A DNA stretch of 64,000 nt from JBAMOY01 sp037071015 (GCA_037071015.1 JBAMOY010000001.1:992001-1056000), one strand, 5' to 3'; positions 26,104 to 35,142 are shown, counted from the stretch's first letter. Made by a program: numbers and translations. The notes: a model not told the origin generated them from the sequence alone.

Positions 26104-26766
26104 TTATCTTTTCAATTTTTTTACTGGTGGATTATAAATATATGATTCTTTACTTTGACGATTTAAACTTTCAATAAGTCTAATGGAACAATTTCCCATC
26201 GTTGGTTCACTATTAAACCATTCTGGTGAATAATGAAACCAATTCATAACTATCGTTTTAATAGTTGTTCCATGTGAAACTACAAATAATGGATCATAAG
26301 AATCTCTAAAGATTGTTTCTAAAAACTGTTTGCTCCTAAGAGCAACATCATAAGGACTTTCCCCTTGTGGCAGTTTGGCATAAAATTTTCCATCATTTTG
26401 ATAATAATTATCATAAAATTTAAATTCTTCAGGATACAACTCTTTAATTAACGAAATTTCTTTATCACTAAATAAGCCATATCTTTGTTCAATTAAAGTT
26501 ATATCTTCTCTGACATTTTTTATATTTAAATGTTTATTTATTATTTGCGCTGTTTCTCGTGTTCGCTTATATGGACTAACCCATAAAACTGCATTATCCA
26601 TATTAATATCATTAGAATTTATATACCTAATTAAAAAATTTCCAGCATCTTCGGCTTGTTGCTTTCCCTTTTCGGACAAATATACTTTATGATCTCCTAA
26701 ACCTAGGCTATAATTTTCTTTTGTATTTTGGATCGATTCGCCATGTCTAATTAAAAATATTTTCAT
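26104..26766 (-). CDS. Histidine phosphatase family protein (phosphoglycerate-mutase-like)
   Basis: 220 residues. RHG motif IRHGESIQN at the start (catalytic His 8), the conserved WVSPYKRTRETAQII segment and the second catalytic His in VVSHGTTIKTIV. Broad family acting on phospho-esters of sugars, lipids or nucleotides; no cue to substrate. Stands alone. Confidence 0.88.
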   Translation of the reverse strand: MKIFLIRHGESIQNTKENYSLGLGDHKVYLSEKGKQQAEDAGNFLIRYINSNDINMDNAVLWVSPYKRTRETAQIINKHLNIKNVREDITLIEQRYGLFSDKEISLIKELYPEEFKFYDNYYQNDGKFYAKLPQGESPYDVALRSKQFLETIFRDSYDPLFVVSHGTTIKTIVMNWFHYSPEWFNSEPTMGNCSIRLIESLNRQSKESYIYNPPVKKLKR

Positions 26767-27061
26767 ATAAACCTCTTTCGCGTATTAGTATAATTATTAT
26801 ATATTATATCAACAATTTTTTAGTTTTAGTCCAATTTGTATTCCAGCTTAAATAGGGTCTTTAAATATTGGAACACGATTTTTATTATTCTATAATAAGT
26901 TATTTTACTAAATGCACTTCGCATTAACTCAATATATGAATTAAAATAAGTTCTCTAGTTACTATCAGATGTATTCTTTTCAATATTTGTTGATTGTTAT
27001 TATACCATATTTTTTTATATTTTAAAACTCTAACCTTAATAGTTAGAGTTTTATTTTTATC
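26767..27061. other. Non-coding gap
   Basis: About 295 AT-rich bases. Contains the hairpin at 27021-27052 and a small AATGC-ACTTC-GCATT stem near 26910. No gene or RNA recognised. Confidence 0.5.
27021..27052. terminator. Hairpin terminator downstream of tRNA-Thr
   Basis: AAAACTCTAAC / GTTAGAGTTTT arms, differing from the copy at 26058-26090 only in loop and flanks. Lies just 3' of tRNA-Thr on the minus strand. Confidence 0.75.
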
Positions 27062-27135
27062 TGGTGCCGCAAGTAGGAATCGGACCTACATTAAAGCCTT
27101 ACCATGGCCTCGTAATACCACTATACTATTGCGGC
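27062..27135 (-). tRNA. tRNA-Thr(GGT) with unusual body and T-loop
   Basis: Acceptor GCCGCAA/TTGCGGC, D-arm as usually seen in tRNA-Gly (TAGTATAGTGGTATTAC), anticodon loop ATGGTAA with U33 and anticodon GGT, discriminator A, encoded CCA. T-loop TCCGATT has C at position 55. Thr is assigned from the anticodon; the body is atypical for Thr. Confidence 0.85.
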
Positions 27136-27234
27136 TTATAGCAATCATGCTATATCAGTATATCATATTATATTAAATTTTGACAACTGCTATTATTAAA
27201 AAAATTCGATTTATAAATCAATAAAAATTCTTCT

Positions 27235-28449
27235 CTAAGTTTCAAAAATACCCTTTAGCATATCAGATACTGCCACATAAACTGCAGATATTCGATACCA
27301 GGTTGCAAAATTAACAATTCCAGTTACTGGTAAGTTAAAAATACTTTGAAATTTCTTAACCGCCTCTGTTGTCTCTTTATCAAAAATACCATTAGTATTA
27401 CTTATTAACGGCATAGCTGGGTAACTACCTCTGATTTTATTTAATGCATTCTGCATTAACTGAACATATTCCCCACATGCCCCTTCTTCTAAATTAAAGC
27501 CTGGAAAAGAAGTCGGTAAATTAGGTACTATCTCAGCAATTGCAAGTTCAATTGTATTTCCATAATAATGTCTCACAATTTGTAAAGCTGTATACCCCTG
27601 TTCTCCTAAGGTTTTTGATCCCCACTGGCTAAGCCAACCATCTCTAACTACATTAATGCCATCACTATATTGAGCAAAAAAAGGAAACGAACGATTCGGA
27701 AATTTTAAATATTCCATAAATATCTCATCTACAACATCTGAAATGGTATCAAAGATAGTTCTATTATAAGTATATTTTTGATCATACGCTGTTGAAGACG
27801 TAATTGTAAAATTATATCCTTTTGAAAAATACCATTCGGTATATACCCGATTTAAAGTAAATGAGACAATAGCATGGACATTTGCCTTTAATGTTTCACG
27901 CGGCCAAGTTGGATAAATTTCTGAGCAAGCTACATTTTTTATGTAGTCAGAGAATGACACGTAGTAATTTGGTGCATATGTGTCTGTTGGTATACCATCA
28001 TGAACAATAATATATTCTGGCACCACAACCCTTGGTAAAACTTTTTCTCCACCACTAAAAGCATTTACATTCTCTACTATTTTGGGAGCACCACTCTCCC
28101 AAATCGTTGGTGGAGTAATGATTGTCGGTGTTCTTTCACCAGTAGTTGAAAAAAAAGCATCTTGGAAAGAAATGGTATTTGCATATACTTGAACCCCTAT
28201 AATTGTTGTTAGTCCTAATCCATCTTTATAAACACTAACATTATAAGTACTAAATGGTTTAACTGCGTTTTGTGGTTCTAAAGTATATTCAATATTAGGT
28301 GTTTCTAACTCTATAATATCAGTGCGTCCTGATGCATCAGTAATCAAATTAATACTGTTATTGCCATCACTAACATTGACCAATGCCCCCTCTACAGGTT
28401 GCGCGATATTATCGACAAAAACACTAACCACAAGTTTTCCCATCGACAT
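27235..28449 (-). CDS. sleC: SleC-type spore cortex-lytic enzyme
   Basis: About 404 residues from the ATG at 28449, ten bases after AAAGGA. Sequence blocks match the clostridial SleC family: VPEYIIVHDGIPTD, APNYYVSFSDYIKNVACSEIYPTWP, IVSFTLNRVYTEWYFSKGYNFTITSSTAYDQ and WLSQWGSKTLGEQGYTA, followed by a C-terminal peptidoglycan-binding domain (about 315-385). SleC is a lytic transglycosylase that degrades cortex during germination, usually made as a zymogen with an N-terminal prosequence. Here the N-terminal 110 residues form a beta-rich domain. The Csp proteases that activate SleC are not in this window. A CATATATT box lies at 28490-28497. Confidence 0.85.
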   Translation of the reverse strand: MSMGKLVVSVFVDNIAQPVEGALVNVSDGNNSINLITDASGRTDIIELETPNIEYTLEPQNAVKPFSTYNVSVYKDGLGLTTIIGVQVYANTISFQDAFFSTTGERTPTIITPPTIWESGAPKIVENVNAFSGGEKVLPRVVVPEYIIVHDGIPTDTYAPNYYVSFSDYIKNVACSEIYPTWPRETLKANVHAIVSFTLNRVYTEWYFSKGYNFTITSSTAYDQKYTYNRTIFDTISDVVDEIFMEYLKFPNRSFPFFAQYSDGINVVRDGWLSQWGSKTLGEQGYTALQIVRHYYGNTIELAIAEIVPNLPTSFPGFNLEEGACGEYVQLMQNALNKIRGSYPAMPLISNTNGIFDKETTEAVKKFQSIFNLPVTGIVNFATWYRISAVYVAVSDMLKGIFET

Positions 28450-28555
28450 AATTTTCAAATCCTTTCTATATTCATAATTAATATATGCATGACAAAAATA
28501 AAAAGAAACATTTATAAATTAAATAATATAATAACAATAAAGGAGGTAGCTCACC

Positions 28556-29542
28556 ATGTTTAATGAATTGGAACAACAAACCACATTACCAATAATTAGT
28601 GAAGGTGATACTGGTGAAGATGTTATAATATTACAAAGTGAATTAAAAGACTTAAAATATTATTTCAATAGCATTACTGGTAGTTTTGACGATTACACCA
28701 AACAGGTCCTTACAAAATTTCAATCTGCTTACAATTTACCTGGGAACGGTACAATGAATAATGAGACATGGATTCTATTAAATAATTTAAATAATAATTA
28801 CGAACCTTTAGCCATATTGGCATCCCAACCAGTTTTGAGATTAGGTAGTACTGGACCGTATGTTAACGAACTACAAACAATTCTAACAACACTTTTATAT
28901 TACAGTGGAGCAATCGATGGTAATTTTGGACCAAACACAGAAAATGCGGTAAAAAGATTCCAAACTAATAATCGCCTAACGCCAGACGGAGTTGTGGGTC
29001 GTGATACTTGGAGTGCTCTAGAATCCCTTTATTCGCCTCTTACTATATGTGATGAAGATAATGATCAAAATTATATAACATATACAATTGTAGCCGGAGA
29101 TACCTTATGGGGATTGGCACAAAAATTTAACACTACTGTTGACGCTATCAAAACGTTAAATAATTTAACCAGTGATATTATTTTTGTTGGTCAACAACTA
29201 TTAATTCCAATATCTAACGGTTCTACTAATCCCCCTAATAATTTTATATACACTGTTGTTAATGGTGATACATTATGGCGAATTGCACAAAGATTTAATA
29301 CTACTGTTGACGCTATCAAAAAATTAAATAATTTAACTAATGATAATCTAAGTATCGGACAACAATTACTTATTCCAACCAATAATCAAACTACAATCAC
29401 ATATACAGTTGTAGCTGGAGACAGCTTATGGCTTCTGGCACAAAGATTTAATACTAATATTGATGCCATCAAAAAATTAAATAATTTAACTACTAATAAT
29501 TTAAGCATTGGACAACAATTACTTATTCCAATTAATTCTTAA
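28556..29542 (+). CDS. Peptidoglycan-binding and LysM-repeat protein
   Basis: 328 residues. Two PG_binding_1 domains (about 20-75 and 90-155) then three LysM domains (about 174-217, 228-272, 281-326) with closely related sequence such as VAGDTLWGLAQKFNTTVDAIK. No catalytic domain, no signal peptide. Divergent from the SleC gene, 106 bases apart, which points to a spore-coat or cortex-binding protein resembling SafA-type LysM proteins. Strong RBS AAAGGAGG. The last two LysM units are near-identical, consistent with recent duplication. Confidence 0.85.
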   Translation: MFNELEQQTTLPIISEGDTGEDVIILQSELKDLKYYFNSITGSFDDYTKQVLTKFQSAYNLPGNGTMNNETWILLNNLNNNYEPLAILASQPVLRLGSTGPYVNELQTILTTLLYYSGAIDGNFGPNTENAVKRFQTNNRLTPDGVVGRDTWSALESLYSPLTICDEDNDQNYITYTIVAGDTLWGLAQKFNTTVDAIKTLNNLTSDIIFVGQQLLIPISNGSTNPPNNFIYTVVNGDTLWRIAQRFNTTVDAIKKLNNLTNDNLSIGQQLLIPTNNQTTITYTVVAGDSLWLLAQRFNTNIDAIKKLNNLTTNNLSIGQQLLIPINS

Positions 29543-29543
29543 A

Positions 29544-29582
29544 AATTTAAAAATAATGGCCTTTATTATGCCATTATTTTTT
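29544..29582 (+). terminator. Terminator of the LysM protein gene
   Basis: AAAATAATGGC / GCCATTATTTTT arms with a T-run, immediately after the stop. Confidence 0.85.
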
Positions 29583-29754
29583 TATATGGAAACTATAAGT
29601 GACAATCCAAATTAAAATAGTTATCTTTAAAAAATAAATCATTTTAATAAAATTATTATTAAAGTAATATTATCCACCCAAATATATATTTAGTGTCGTT
29701 ATTACCATAATATATCGTTGATTAGATTATACATCTAGACCTAATTTTAGCAAC

Positions 29755-29785
29755 AAAAAAGTATGGTATTTAAACCATACTTATC
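29755..29785 (-). terminator. Terminator of the small hypothetical gene
   Basis: AAGTATGGT / ACCATACTT arms; minus-strand T-run. Between 29583 and 29754 no gene is seen. Confidence 0.8.
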
Positions 29786-30077
29786 AATTATCTTGATTTT
29801 TGTTTTGTCGCTTTAAAACCTTTGATTGTCCCTTGATGTCACTATCAACAGCTTGATGTTGGTTAAAACCAAAAACAAATTCTCTTTTAATATTTTCTCT
29901 TAATATTTGTAAATCATTTAACGTATAATTGTCAATAGTATTTATATCAAAAACAGGTTTTTCTATAGGAGTTTGTTGTATTTTCTGTACTGTTTTATTA
30001 TTTACCATAGAAAATATATTTTCATTTTTTCTAACATTATCATTTAGCATTTGTTCATTATCTAAAAAATATTCCAA
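29784..30077 (-). CDS. Hypothetical protein
   Basis: 97 residues, Asn/Gln/Lys-rich, soluble, no family recognised. A short helical part (INTIDNYTLNDLQILRENIKREFVFGFNQHQAVDSD) lies in the C-terminal half. No clear strong RBS was seen; coding status is supported only by the clean terminator after it. Confidence 0.45.
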   Translation of the reverse strand: MEYFLDNEQMLNDNVRKNENIFSMVNNKTVQKIQQTPIEKPVFDINTIDNYTLNDLQILRENIKREFVFGFNQHQAVDSDIKGQSKVLKRQNKNQDN

Positions 30078-30175
30078 TATCTAAGATTATACAGTTCCTT
30101 CACGATTTATCATAAAGTTTTTTGTTATAAAAATCTTACAAATAGTTTTATTTACAAATTTTTTTAATCATATAA

Positions 30176-30252
30176 TGGCGTCCCCGATTGGAATCGAACC
30201 AACGACCTATCGCTTAGGAGGCGATTGCTCTATCCTACTGAGCTACGGGGAC
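30176..30252 (-). tRNA. tRNA-Arg(CCT)
   Basis: Acceptor GTCCCCG/CGGGGAC, anticodon loop CTCCTAA, T-loop TTCGATT, encoded CCA. Confidence 0.95.
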
Positions 30253-30269
30253 CTAAAATTATTGTAACA

Positions 30270-30296
30270 TAAAAGACTACAATTTTGTAGTCTTTA
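30270..30296 (-). terminator. Terminator of the HD-domain gene
   Basis: AAAGACTACA / TGTAGTCTTT arms, T-run on the minus strand. Confidence 0.8.
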
Positions 30297-30803
30297 TCTA
30301 ACTATATTTAATAAAAATAACAATGCAATATTAGTAGCGTAATTGAACTTATAACCGAATTTTTTTGAAAATTCTAACATGCCAACCACTTTGTCAACAG
30401 AGTTTACAATCCAACTTTCGGCATATTTTGGCATCGAAATGTAAAATGGAAACATATGTGATTTAATTATATCTTCTTCTCTATCATTAATATTAAATAT
30501 TTCACTAGTATGTTCAACCGCTTTTTTAGGATGTGTAAAAGTAGAAGTAAAGCGTTCGATAACATTTCTATCATCTTTACTTAGAAAAAAGTCATGTAAT
30601 AATCCGGCACGAGCTGTATCTTGATAATCTAAATGCAAAGTTCTAGCAATTTTATAAGAATAATATGAAACTCTAAGTGAATGAAGATATCTTGTTGTTC
30701 CATGATGTTCAATATCCTTAATTTTATCAAATTCTTTATTGTTTAATATATGATTTACAATATTGATATATTCTTTATCATTGTTAACATCTATATTTAT
30801 CAT
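30294..30803 (-). CDS. HD-domain hydrolase
   Basis: 169 residues from the ATG at 30803 (GAGGTG upstream). HD-type metal site: RYLHSLRVSYYSYKIARTL gives the first His, and AGLLHDFF the His-Asp pair; a later Asp in VDKVVGML closes the set. Fits small HD phosphohydrolases of unknown substrate found in Bacilli. It lies between tRNA-Arg and the DUF3048 gene and appears monocistronic. Confidence 0.82.
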   Translation of the reverse strand: MINIDVNNDKEYINIVNHILNNKEFDKIKDIEHHGTTRYLHSLRVSYYSYKIARTLHLDYQDTARAGLLHDFFLSKDDRNVIERFTSTFTHPKKAVEHTSEIFNINDREEDIIKSHMFPFYISMPKYAESWIVNSVDKVVGMLEFSKKFGYKFNYATNIALLFLLNIVR

Positions 30804-30928
30804 TTTTTTGCACCTCAATACTAATATAGTATATTTCGAAAACTTGAAAGTTATAATTTAACTAGTACAAGTTTATAAATTTTGTCAATGACTGTAACAT
30901 TATAGCATATTTTTTTTTCGTTGGCAAA

Positions 30929-31966
30929 TTAAGATATATTAGTAACTTGATTAATAGGTTGAATTTGAATATATGTATTTCCATCATTAACTTCAATAGT
31001 ACTTCCATCACTATATTTATAAATAGTTTGCGCTTGGCGAGATGACTTTGACCAATTTATTGGCACTGCCGAACCATTCGTTATAAAATAACCATCACCA
31101 CTGCCAACATTATTTATGTCTTGACGACCATAATTATCCATTGAGTAATTAGAAACTTTTTGAATAATAATATTTTTAGCAGTATACTGCTTTTTTGTTA
31201 TAGCATCAATATGTTCTTTTCCATTAATAAACCTTTTATAAACTTGATTGGTAGTATCATACTGATAACTTGTCTCTTGATAATTAGAATAAGGAATAAC
31301 CACTTTATTAGCTAACATTGAGTCTTCCTTATTAGAAATATCTATAGGTTTTACACTATAATTTAATAATAATTTTTGACTACTAGTATTACGATAACCC
31401 CTTTTATCTATTACACCTTGAATTTTCTCCATACTCGTGAAAGCTTTATGTTCATAAGCAACATTTAAAGAATTATCACGCCAAAAGGCACTATCATATA
31501 AACCATTGATATTATTTATAGAATAACTGCTAATATCTGCTTGGGCCTTTGGACTCCAACCATAATGAACATATATAGCGTCATTTTCCATTGCATAATC
31601 TAAAAAGTAGTGTCTAGAGCTTCTAACCGAGCCAATCTTTTCAGTATTTTTGTCTTTAAAAATAGCCATCATTCTTGTATAGCCACCTTCAACAATAATT
31701 TCATAAACTAAATAAGCATCTTGCAAACCAGCGTGATTTAAAACCGCTTGTGGGTGATTATTAATCATCACAGCAATTGAACGCTTATTGGAATCTTCAT
31801 TGATAATTTTTAATTTAGGATTAGTTTTTATATCTAAATCTATTTTCAAATTATCCTGCAAAACATTTTTATTTTTAATATAAATTAAACCAATAACAAT
31901 TAATGCACTTGTTAAAAATATAACAATTGGAAATGCTCTCTTCTTTTTTCGATGCCTTTTAGCCAT
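30929..31966 (-). CDS. DUF3048 (YerB-like) cell-surface protein
   Basis: 345 residues. Basic N-terminus then a TM/signal segment (about 10-28). The extracellular part has DUF3048 motifs: AVMINNHPQAVLNHAGLQDA, YEIIVEGGYTRMMAIFKD, IGSVRSSRHYFLDYA and IYVHYGWSPKAQ, then a second domain with GDGYFITNGSAVPINWSK. YerB-type proteins are thought to be cell-wall associated, function not established. Good RBS (GGAGGGATT) before the ATG. Monocistronic. Confidence 0.9.
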   Translation of the reverse strand: MAKRHRKKKRAFPIVIFLTSALIVIGLIYIKNKNVLQDNLKIDLDIKTNPKLKIINEDSNKRSIAVMINNHPQAVLNHAGLQDAYLVYEIIVEGGYTRMMAIFKDKNTEKIGSVRSSRHYFLDYAMENDAIYVHYGWSPKAQADISSYSINNINGLYDSAFWRDNSLNVAYEHKAFTSMEKIQGVIDKRGYRNTSSQKLLLNYSVKPIDISNKEDSMLANKVVIPYSNYQETSYQYDTTNQVYKRFINGKEHIDAITKKQYTAKNIIIQKVSNYSMDNYGRQDINNVGSGDGYFITNGSAVPINWSKSSRQAQTIYKYSDGSTIEVNDGNTYIQIQPINQVTNIS

Positions 31967-32033
31967 AATCCCTCCACAGTTTGTACACTACTATTTTATA
32001 TATTCATTATATCACAAAATTATAACTGCAAAG

Positions 32034-32058
32034 AAAAAACTACCTAATGGTAGTTAGT
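32034..32058 (-). terminator. Terminator after tRNA-Gln/tRNA-Glu
   Basis: AACTACC / GGTAGTT arms around TAAT or ATTA, T-run on the minus strand. Confidence 0.75.
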
Positions 32059-32065
32059 TGGCACT

Positions 32066-32142
32066 TGGTGACCCGTATGGGATTTGGACCCATGAATACC
32101 GCCTTGAGAGGGCGGCGTGTTAAACCCCTTCACCAACGGGCC
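32066..32142 (-). tRNA. tRNA-Glu(CTC) with C55 in the T-loop
   Basis: Body typical of Glu (GGCCCGT acceptor). Anticodon loop CTCTCAA gives CTC. T-loop is TCCAAAT, so position 55 is C rather than U. D-stem GTG/CAC is compensatory. CCA encoded. Confidence 0.9.
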
Positions 32143-32146
32143 ATAT

Positions 32147-32220
32147 TGGCTGCCTCAGTTAGATTCGAACTAACGATCACGGAGTCAGAGTCCGTTGCCT
32201 TACCGCTTGGCCATGAGGCA
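32147..32220 (-). tRNA. tRNA-Gln(CTG)
   Basis: TGCCTCA/TGAGGCA acceptor, anticodon loop CTCTGAC, T-loop TTCGAAT, encoded CCA. Adjacent to tRNA-Glu(CTC), same strand. Confidence 0.93.
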
Positions 32221-32316
32221 ATACATTCATATTATATCATAATCATAAATGATTTCAACAATTTTATTGACAAAATTAAACAATGTTTTATAATAATTAG
32301 AAAGAGAAGTAATACT

Positions 32317-32922
32317 ATGGTCCATATTACGATTGATAATTTTTATGAATACTCTTTGAATGAGATTGCTGATATGACTGATTCTAAACTAAAAGAAACC
32401 ATTTTGCAATTATATTATAATGAAATTAAAAAAATTGAAAAAGATGCAATCGGAAGTATGTTTATCAATCCATATGATAGTTTAGAACAAATTGCATATA
32501 ACATTGATTTATATTTAGATAGCCTTACTAGCAATTATTTATTTCCAAATGATAGAATTAAGTTCTATCCATCGATTAAAGAATATAAGGCAAAAAAAAC
32601 TATCTTATGTGATTTCAGTGGTTCTTTAATCTTTACTAATAATTATTATTGTATATATCGTCCTCTTTTACAAAATCTCGATAATGGTAAAAGATATGTA
32701 TTAAAAAGAAGTATTAAAGTTGAAACAAGTTACAATGAATATTTGCCTAGAACCTTTCATGAGTTCGAAAACTTCATTTATACTTTAGAAAATGCTTATA
32801 CATCACCAGCAAACAATGATATATTAGATTACTACTCTATTGCCGCTAATATTAAAGATTGGTCATTATTAGAACTACAAAACAATCGCACAAAATTTCA
32901 CGTTAAAAAGGTACATCGTTAA
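32317..32922 (+). CDS. Hypothetical protein
   Basis: 201 residues from the ATG at 32317. The open frame extends upstream to 32047, but that part is antisense to tRNA-Gln and tRNA-Glu and is not a real N-terminus. The protein is Ile/Tyr/Asn-rich, soluble, mixed alpha/beta, no family recognised: a helical start (FYEYSLNEIADMTDSKLKET) then YDSLEQIAYNIDLYLDS and a strand-rich core around DFSGSLIFTNNYY. RBS (AGAGAAG) is weak. Confidence 0.7.
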   Translation: MVHITIDNFYEYSLNEIADMTDSKLKETILQLYYNEIKKIEKDAIGSMFINPYDSLEQIAYNIDLYLDSLTSNYLFPNDRIKFYPSIKEYKAKKTILCDFSGSLIFTNNYYCIYRPLLQNLDNGKRYVLKRSIKVETSYNEYLPRTFHEFENFIYTLENAYTSPANNDILDYYSIAANIKDWSLLELQNNRTKFHVKKVHR

Positions 32923-33007
32923 TATAAACTTCCGTTATCAATTAATATTTTGATATTGCTATCAGGTTAGACATATGATATATTAAAGATAATAAGGAGG
33001 AAGAAAA

Positions 33008-33469
33008 ATGAAAAAAGGAATTTTATTAAGTTTAGTCTTAACTGCATTATTGGTAATCACGGGATGTAACAATTCTGGTGAAGAAAAAACACTGAATTGT
33101 ACAAGAAATGCAACTATAACTGATGGGGTTAAAATGGAATTAAATTATAAGGCTACTTATAAAGGCGACTATGTACAACTAGTCGAAACAACTGAAAAAA
33201 TTATATCTGACAATGCAGCATATTTAGAAAATTATAAAAGCTCTGTTGAAGGCCTTTATGCCCCCTATAAGAAAATTGAACATTACAACTACAATGTAGA
33301 AATTAAAGACAATACTTTAATTAGCACAACAAAAATAGATTATTCTAAAATTGATACTGATAAGCTAATTGAAATTGATTCAGCGAATAGTTCTTTAATT
33401 AAAGACGGAAAAATTAAAATTGACGATATTAAATCATTATACGAAAGTATCGGAGCTACTTGTAAATAA
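33008..33469 (+). CDS. YehR/DUF1307-like lipoprotein
   Basis: 153 residues. Signal peptide with lipobox ITGC (Cys 20). The mature part starts TLNCTRNAT and ends ESIGATCK: the cysteine pair flanking the domain is shared with the lipoproteins at 4921 and 20358. Contains the YehR-type layout of strands plus a helix near the middle (IISDNAAYLENYKSSVEGL). Function unknown; likely surface-exposed. GGAGGA precedes the start. Ends in its own terminator. Confidence 0.75.
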   Translation: MKKGILLSLVLTALLVITGCNNSGEEKTLNCTRNATITDGVKMELNYKATYKGDYVQLVETTEKIISDNAAYLENYKSSVEGLYAPYKKIEHYNYNVEIKDNTLISTTKIDYSKIDTDKLIEIDSANSSLIKDGKIKIDDIKSLYESIGATCK

Positions 33470-33475
33470 TTAATA

Positions 33476-33500
33476 AAAGGACCTAAAAAGGTCTTTTTTT
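33476..33500 (+). terminator. Terminator of the lipoprotein gene
   Basis: AAAGGACC / GGTCTTT arms with TAAAAA loop and T7 run. Confidence 0.7.
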
Positions 33501-33540
33501 ATTGTCTATACTTTATTGTAACAAAAAATTTTTTCAAACA

Positions 33541-34452
33541 TTACATTTCATCTTTAAAATAATATAATTTTTTAACTAACGGTGAATAATCGACATTTGA
33601 TAAATCCTTATCTTGCCTACAAGCTATTTCTTTACATAATAACATACTAATATAAGTTAGATAGTAATCATTAATAATTTCATCATTAAATTTTTTATTT
33701 AAGCTTATTATGTTATCATAATAATTATTTAATTCTTTACGATATAATATATCTAACTGATTATTACAATCGAAAAATATTAAATTAGTGTTATTTTTAT
33801 AACCTAATGTTGTTCTACCGTGACAGAAATCATATTTATCATGAACAATGGGAATTCCAATTCCTGATTCAACTAATGTTGACTCAATAAATTCAGTAGC
33901 TGTACTAGTTTCATAACCACTTAATATTTCATAAATGTTTCCATCATTTATTTTAAAATTCACCTTACTATGTAAAATAGTTTTTATCAAATCAATATCT
34001 TCACAATAATAATAGAGTAGCAAAGTAATCGGAATCAAAGTAGCGGCTAGTGAAACAAAACTATCTTCCGAATTTAATACTTTATAATTAATATTGATCA
34101 CATTATCTCTTTCTGTTTTAGAAAACAAATACTTGTTTAAATCATTATTGAAAGCTGTATCCACCCCAAAATTATTACCACTATAACTACATACAACTAC
34201 ATTCTGATAACCACTCTTATTCATATATATTAAATCTCTAGGGGTCATATTTTCACATATTATATTATTTTTAGTGCTCAATACTTTTGCCATAAATTGA
34301 CTAACAACATGAGAACCACCAACACCACTTACTATCGTTGGTGTAGTTATAGATTTAAAAGTCATCTTGATTTGTTCTAAATTCGTCTTTTCCATTGTTT
34401 CTAAAACCCTGTCATATAAAAGATCAAAATTATTAAACATATTTTCTTTCAT
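33541..34452 (-). CDS. SIS-domain sugar isomerase/deglycase-like protein
   Basis: 303 residues, soluble. The SIS fold is suggested by PTIVSGVGGSHVVSQFMAKVL near the N-terminus, where Gly-rich GVGGSH matches the phosphosugar-binding loop, and VVCSYSGNNFGVDTAFN, where CSYSGN matches the SxSGxT switch. Later CHGRTTLGYKNNTNLIFF is also found in SIS-type proteins. Substrate unknown: a phosphosugar or amino-sugar. GGAGGA before the ATG at 34452. The WYL regulator gene lies just upstream and may control it. Confidence 0.65.
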   Translation of the reverse strand: MKENMFNNFDLLYDRVLETMEKTNLEQIKMTFKSITTPTIVSGVGGSHVVSQFMAKVLSTKNNIICENMTPRDLIYMNKSGYQNVVVCSYSGNNFGVDTAFNNDLNKYLFSKTERDNVININYKVLNSEDSFVSLAATLIPITLLLYYYCEDIDLIKTILHSKVNFKINDGNIYEILSGYETSTATEFIESTLVESGIGIPIVHDKYDFCHGRTTLGYKNNTNLIFFDCNNQLDILYRKELNNYYDNIISLNKKFNDEIINDYYLTYISMLLCKEIACRQDKDLSNVDYSPLVKKLYYFKDEM

Positions 34453-34508
34453 AATAAAAATCCTCCTTAAGTAAATAATAGCACCTAAGTAGGAAGTATA
34501 TTGTCAAC

Positions 34509-35107
34509 TCAAAATTTTTCTTCTAACAATTCTAAATTTCTAATTCTTTTTAATTCAAAATGTCTTATATCTTTTCGCAATTCACAAAAGGCAGCACAAT
34601 ACCAACCATCTTGAAATAAAAACATTTCTACCGGATCAATGACCCTCTCATTTTCACCTTTATTAAATGAATAATATAATATTTTTACTTTTTTTCTTTC
34701 TTTGATTGCACGAGTTAACAAATTATATTTAATTAATGTATCCTCTTTTAAATTTAGCTCTTTTTGTTCTAATTGACTACCTATGTATATGCCTCTAATT
34801 TTATCTTTTAAAAGTTCAAGCTTTTCACGCTCTTTTTTATTATCAACCATAGCAATATACTGATCTAGGATTTCATAATCAGTTTTTTTAAATTTTCTTT
34901 TTGGCACGCGAAGCGATTGATTTAATACATAACCGCCATATGGTCCCATTATAGAATCAATATATATACCTGCCTTTTCTAATTCTTCTTTATAAACTCT
35001 TATCATTCTTGGAGAAACTTCTAACATTGTAGACAATTCTTTAATACTGTACTTTTTACCAGTGGATAGTAAATTTAACATGGTAATGACATTAGATATC
35101 TTGGACA
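34509..35107 (-). CDS. HTH/WYL-domain transcriptional regulator
   Basis: 199 residues from the ATG at 35107 (TAGGAGGT just upstream). N-terminal winged helix (about 1-60) with SIKELSTMLEVSPRMIRVYKEELEKAG; middle helical hairpin; then a WYL-type module (about 135-195) with KVKILYYSFNKGENERVIDPVEMFLFQDGWYCAAFCELRKDIRHFELKRI. WYL regulators bind ligands such as nucleic acids. Divergent from nothing; lies 56 bases upstream of the SIS gene and is probably co-transcribed with it. Confidence 0.88.
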
Positions 35108-35142
35108 TTAAAAGACCTCCTATAAAAAATTTAAACAAAATA

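Noticed and set aside
32047..32316. N-terminal extension of the plus-strand open frame over tRNA-Glu and tRNA-Gln
   Set aside because: Antisense to two solid tRNA genes; an RBS-preceded ATG exists at 32317.
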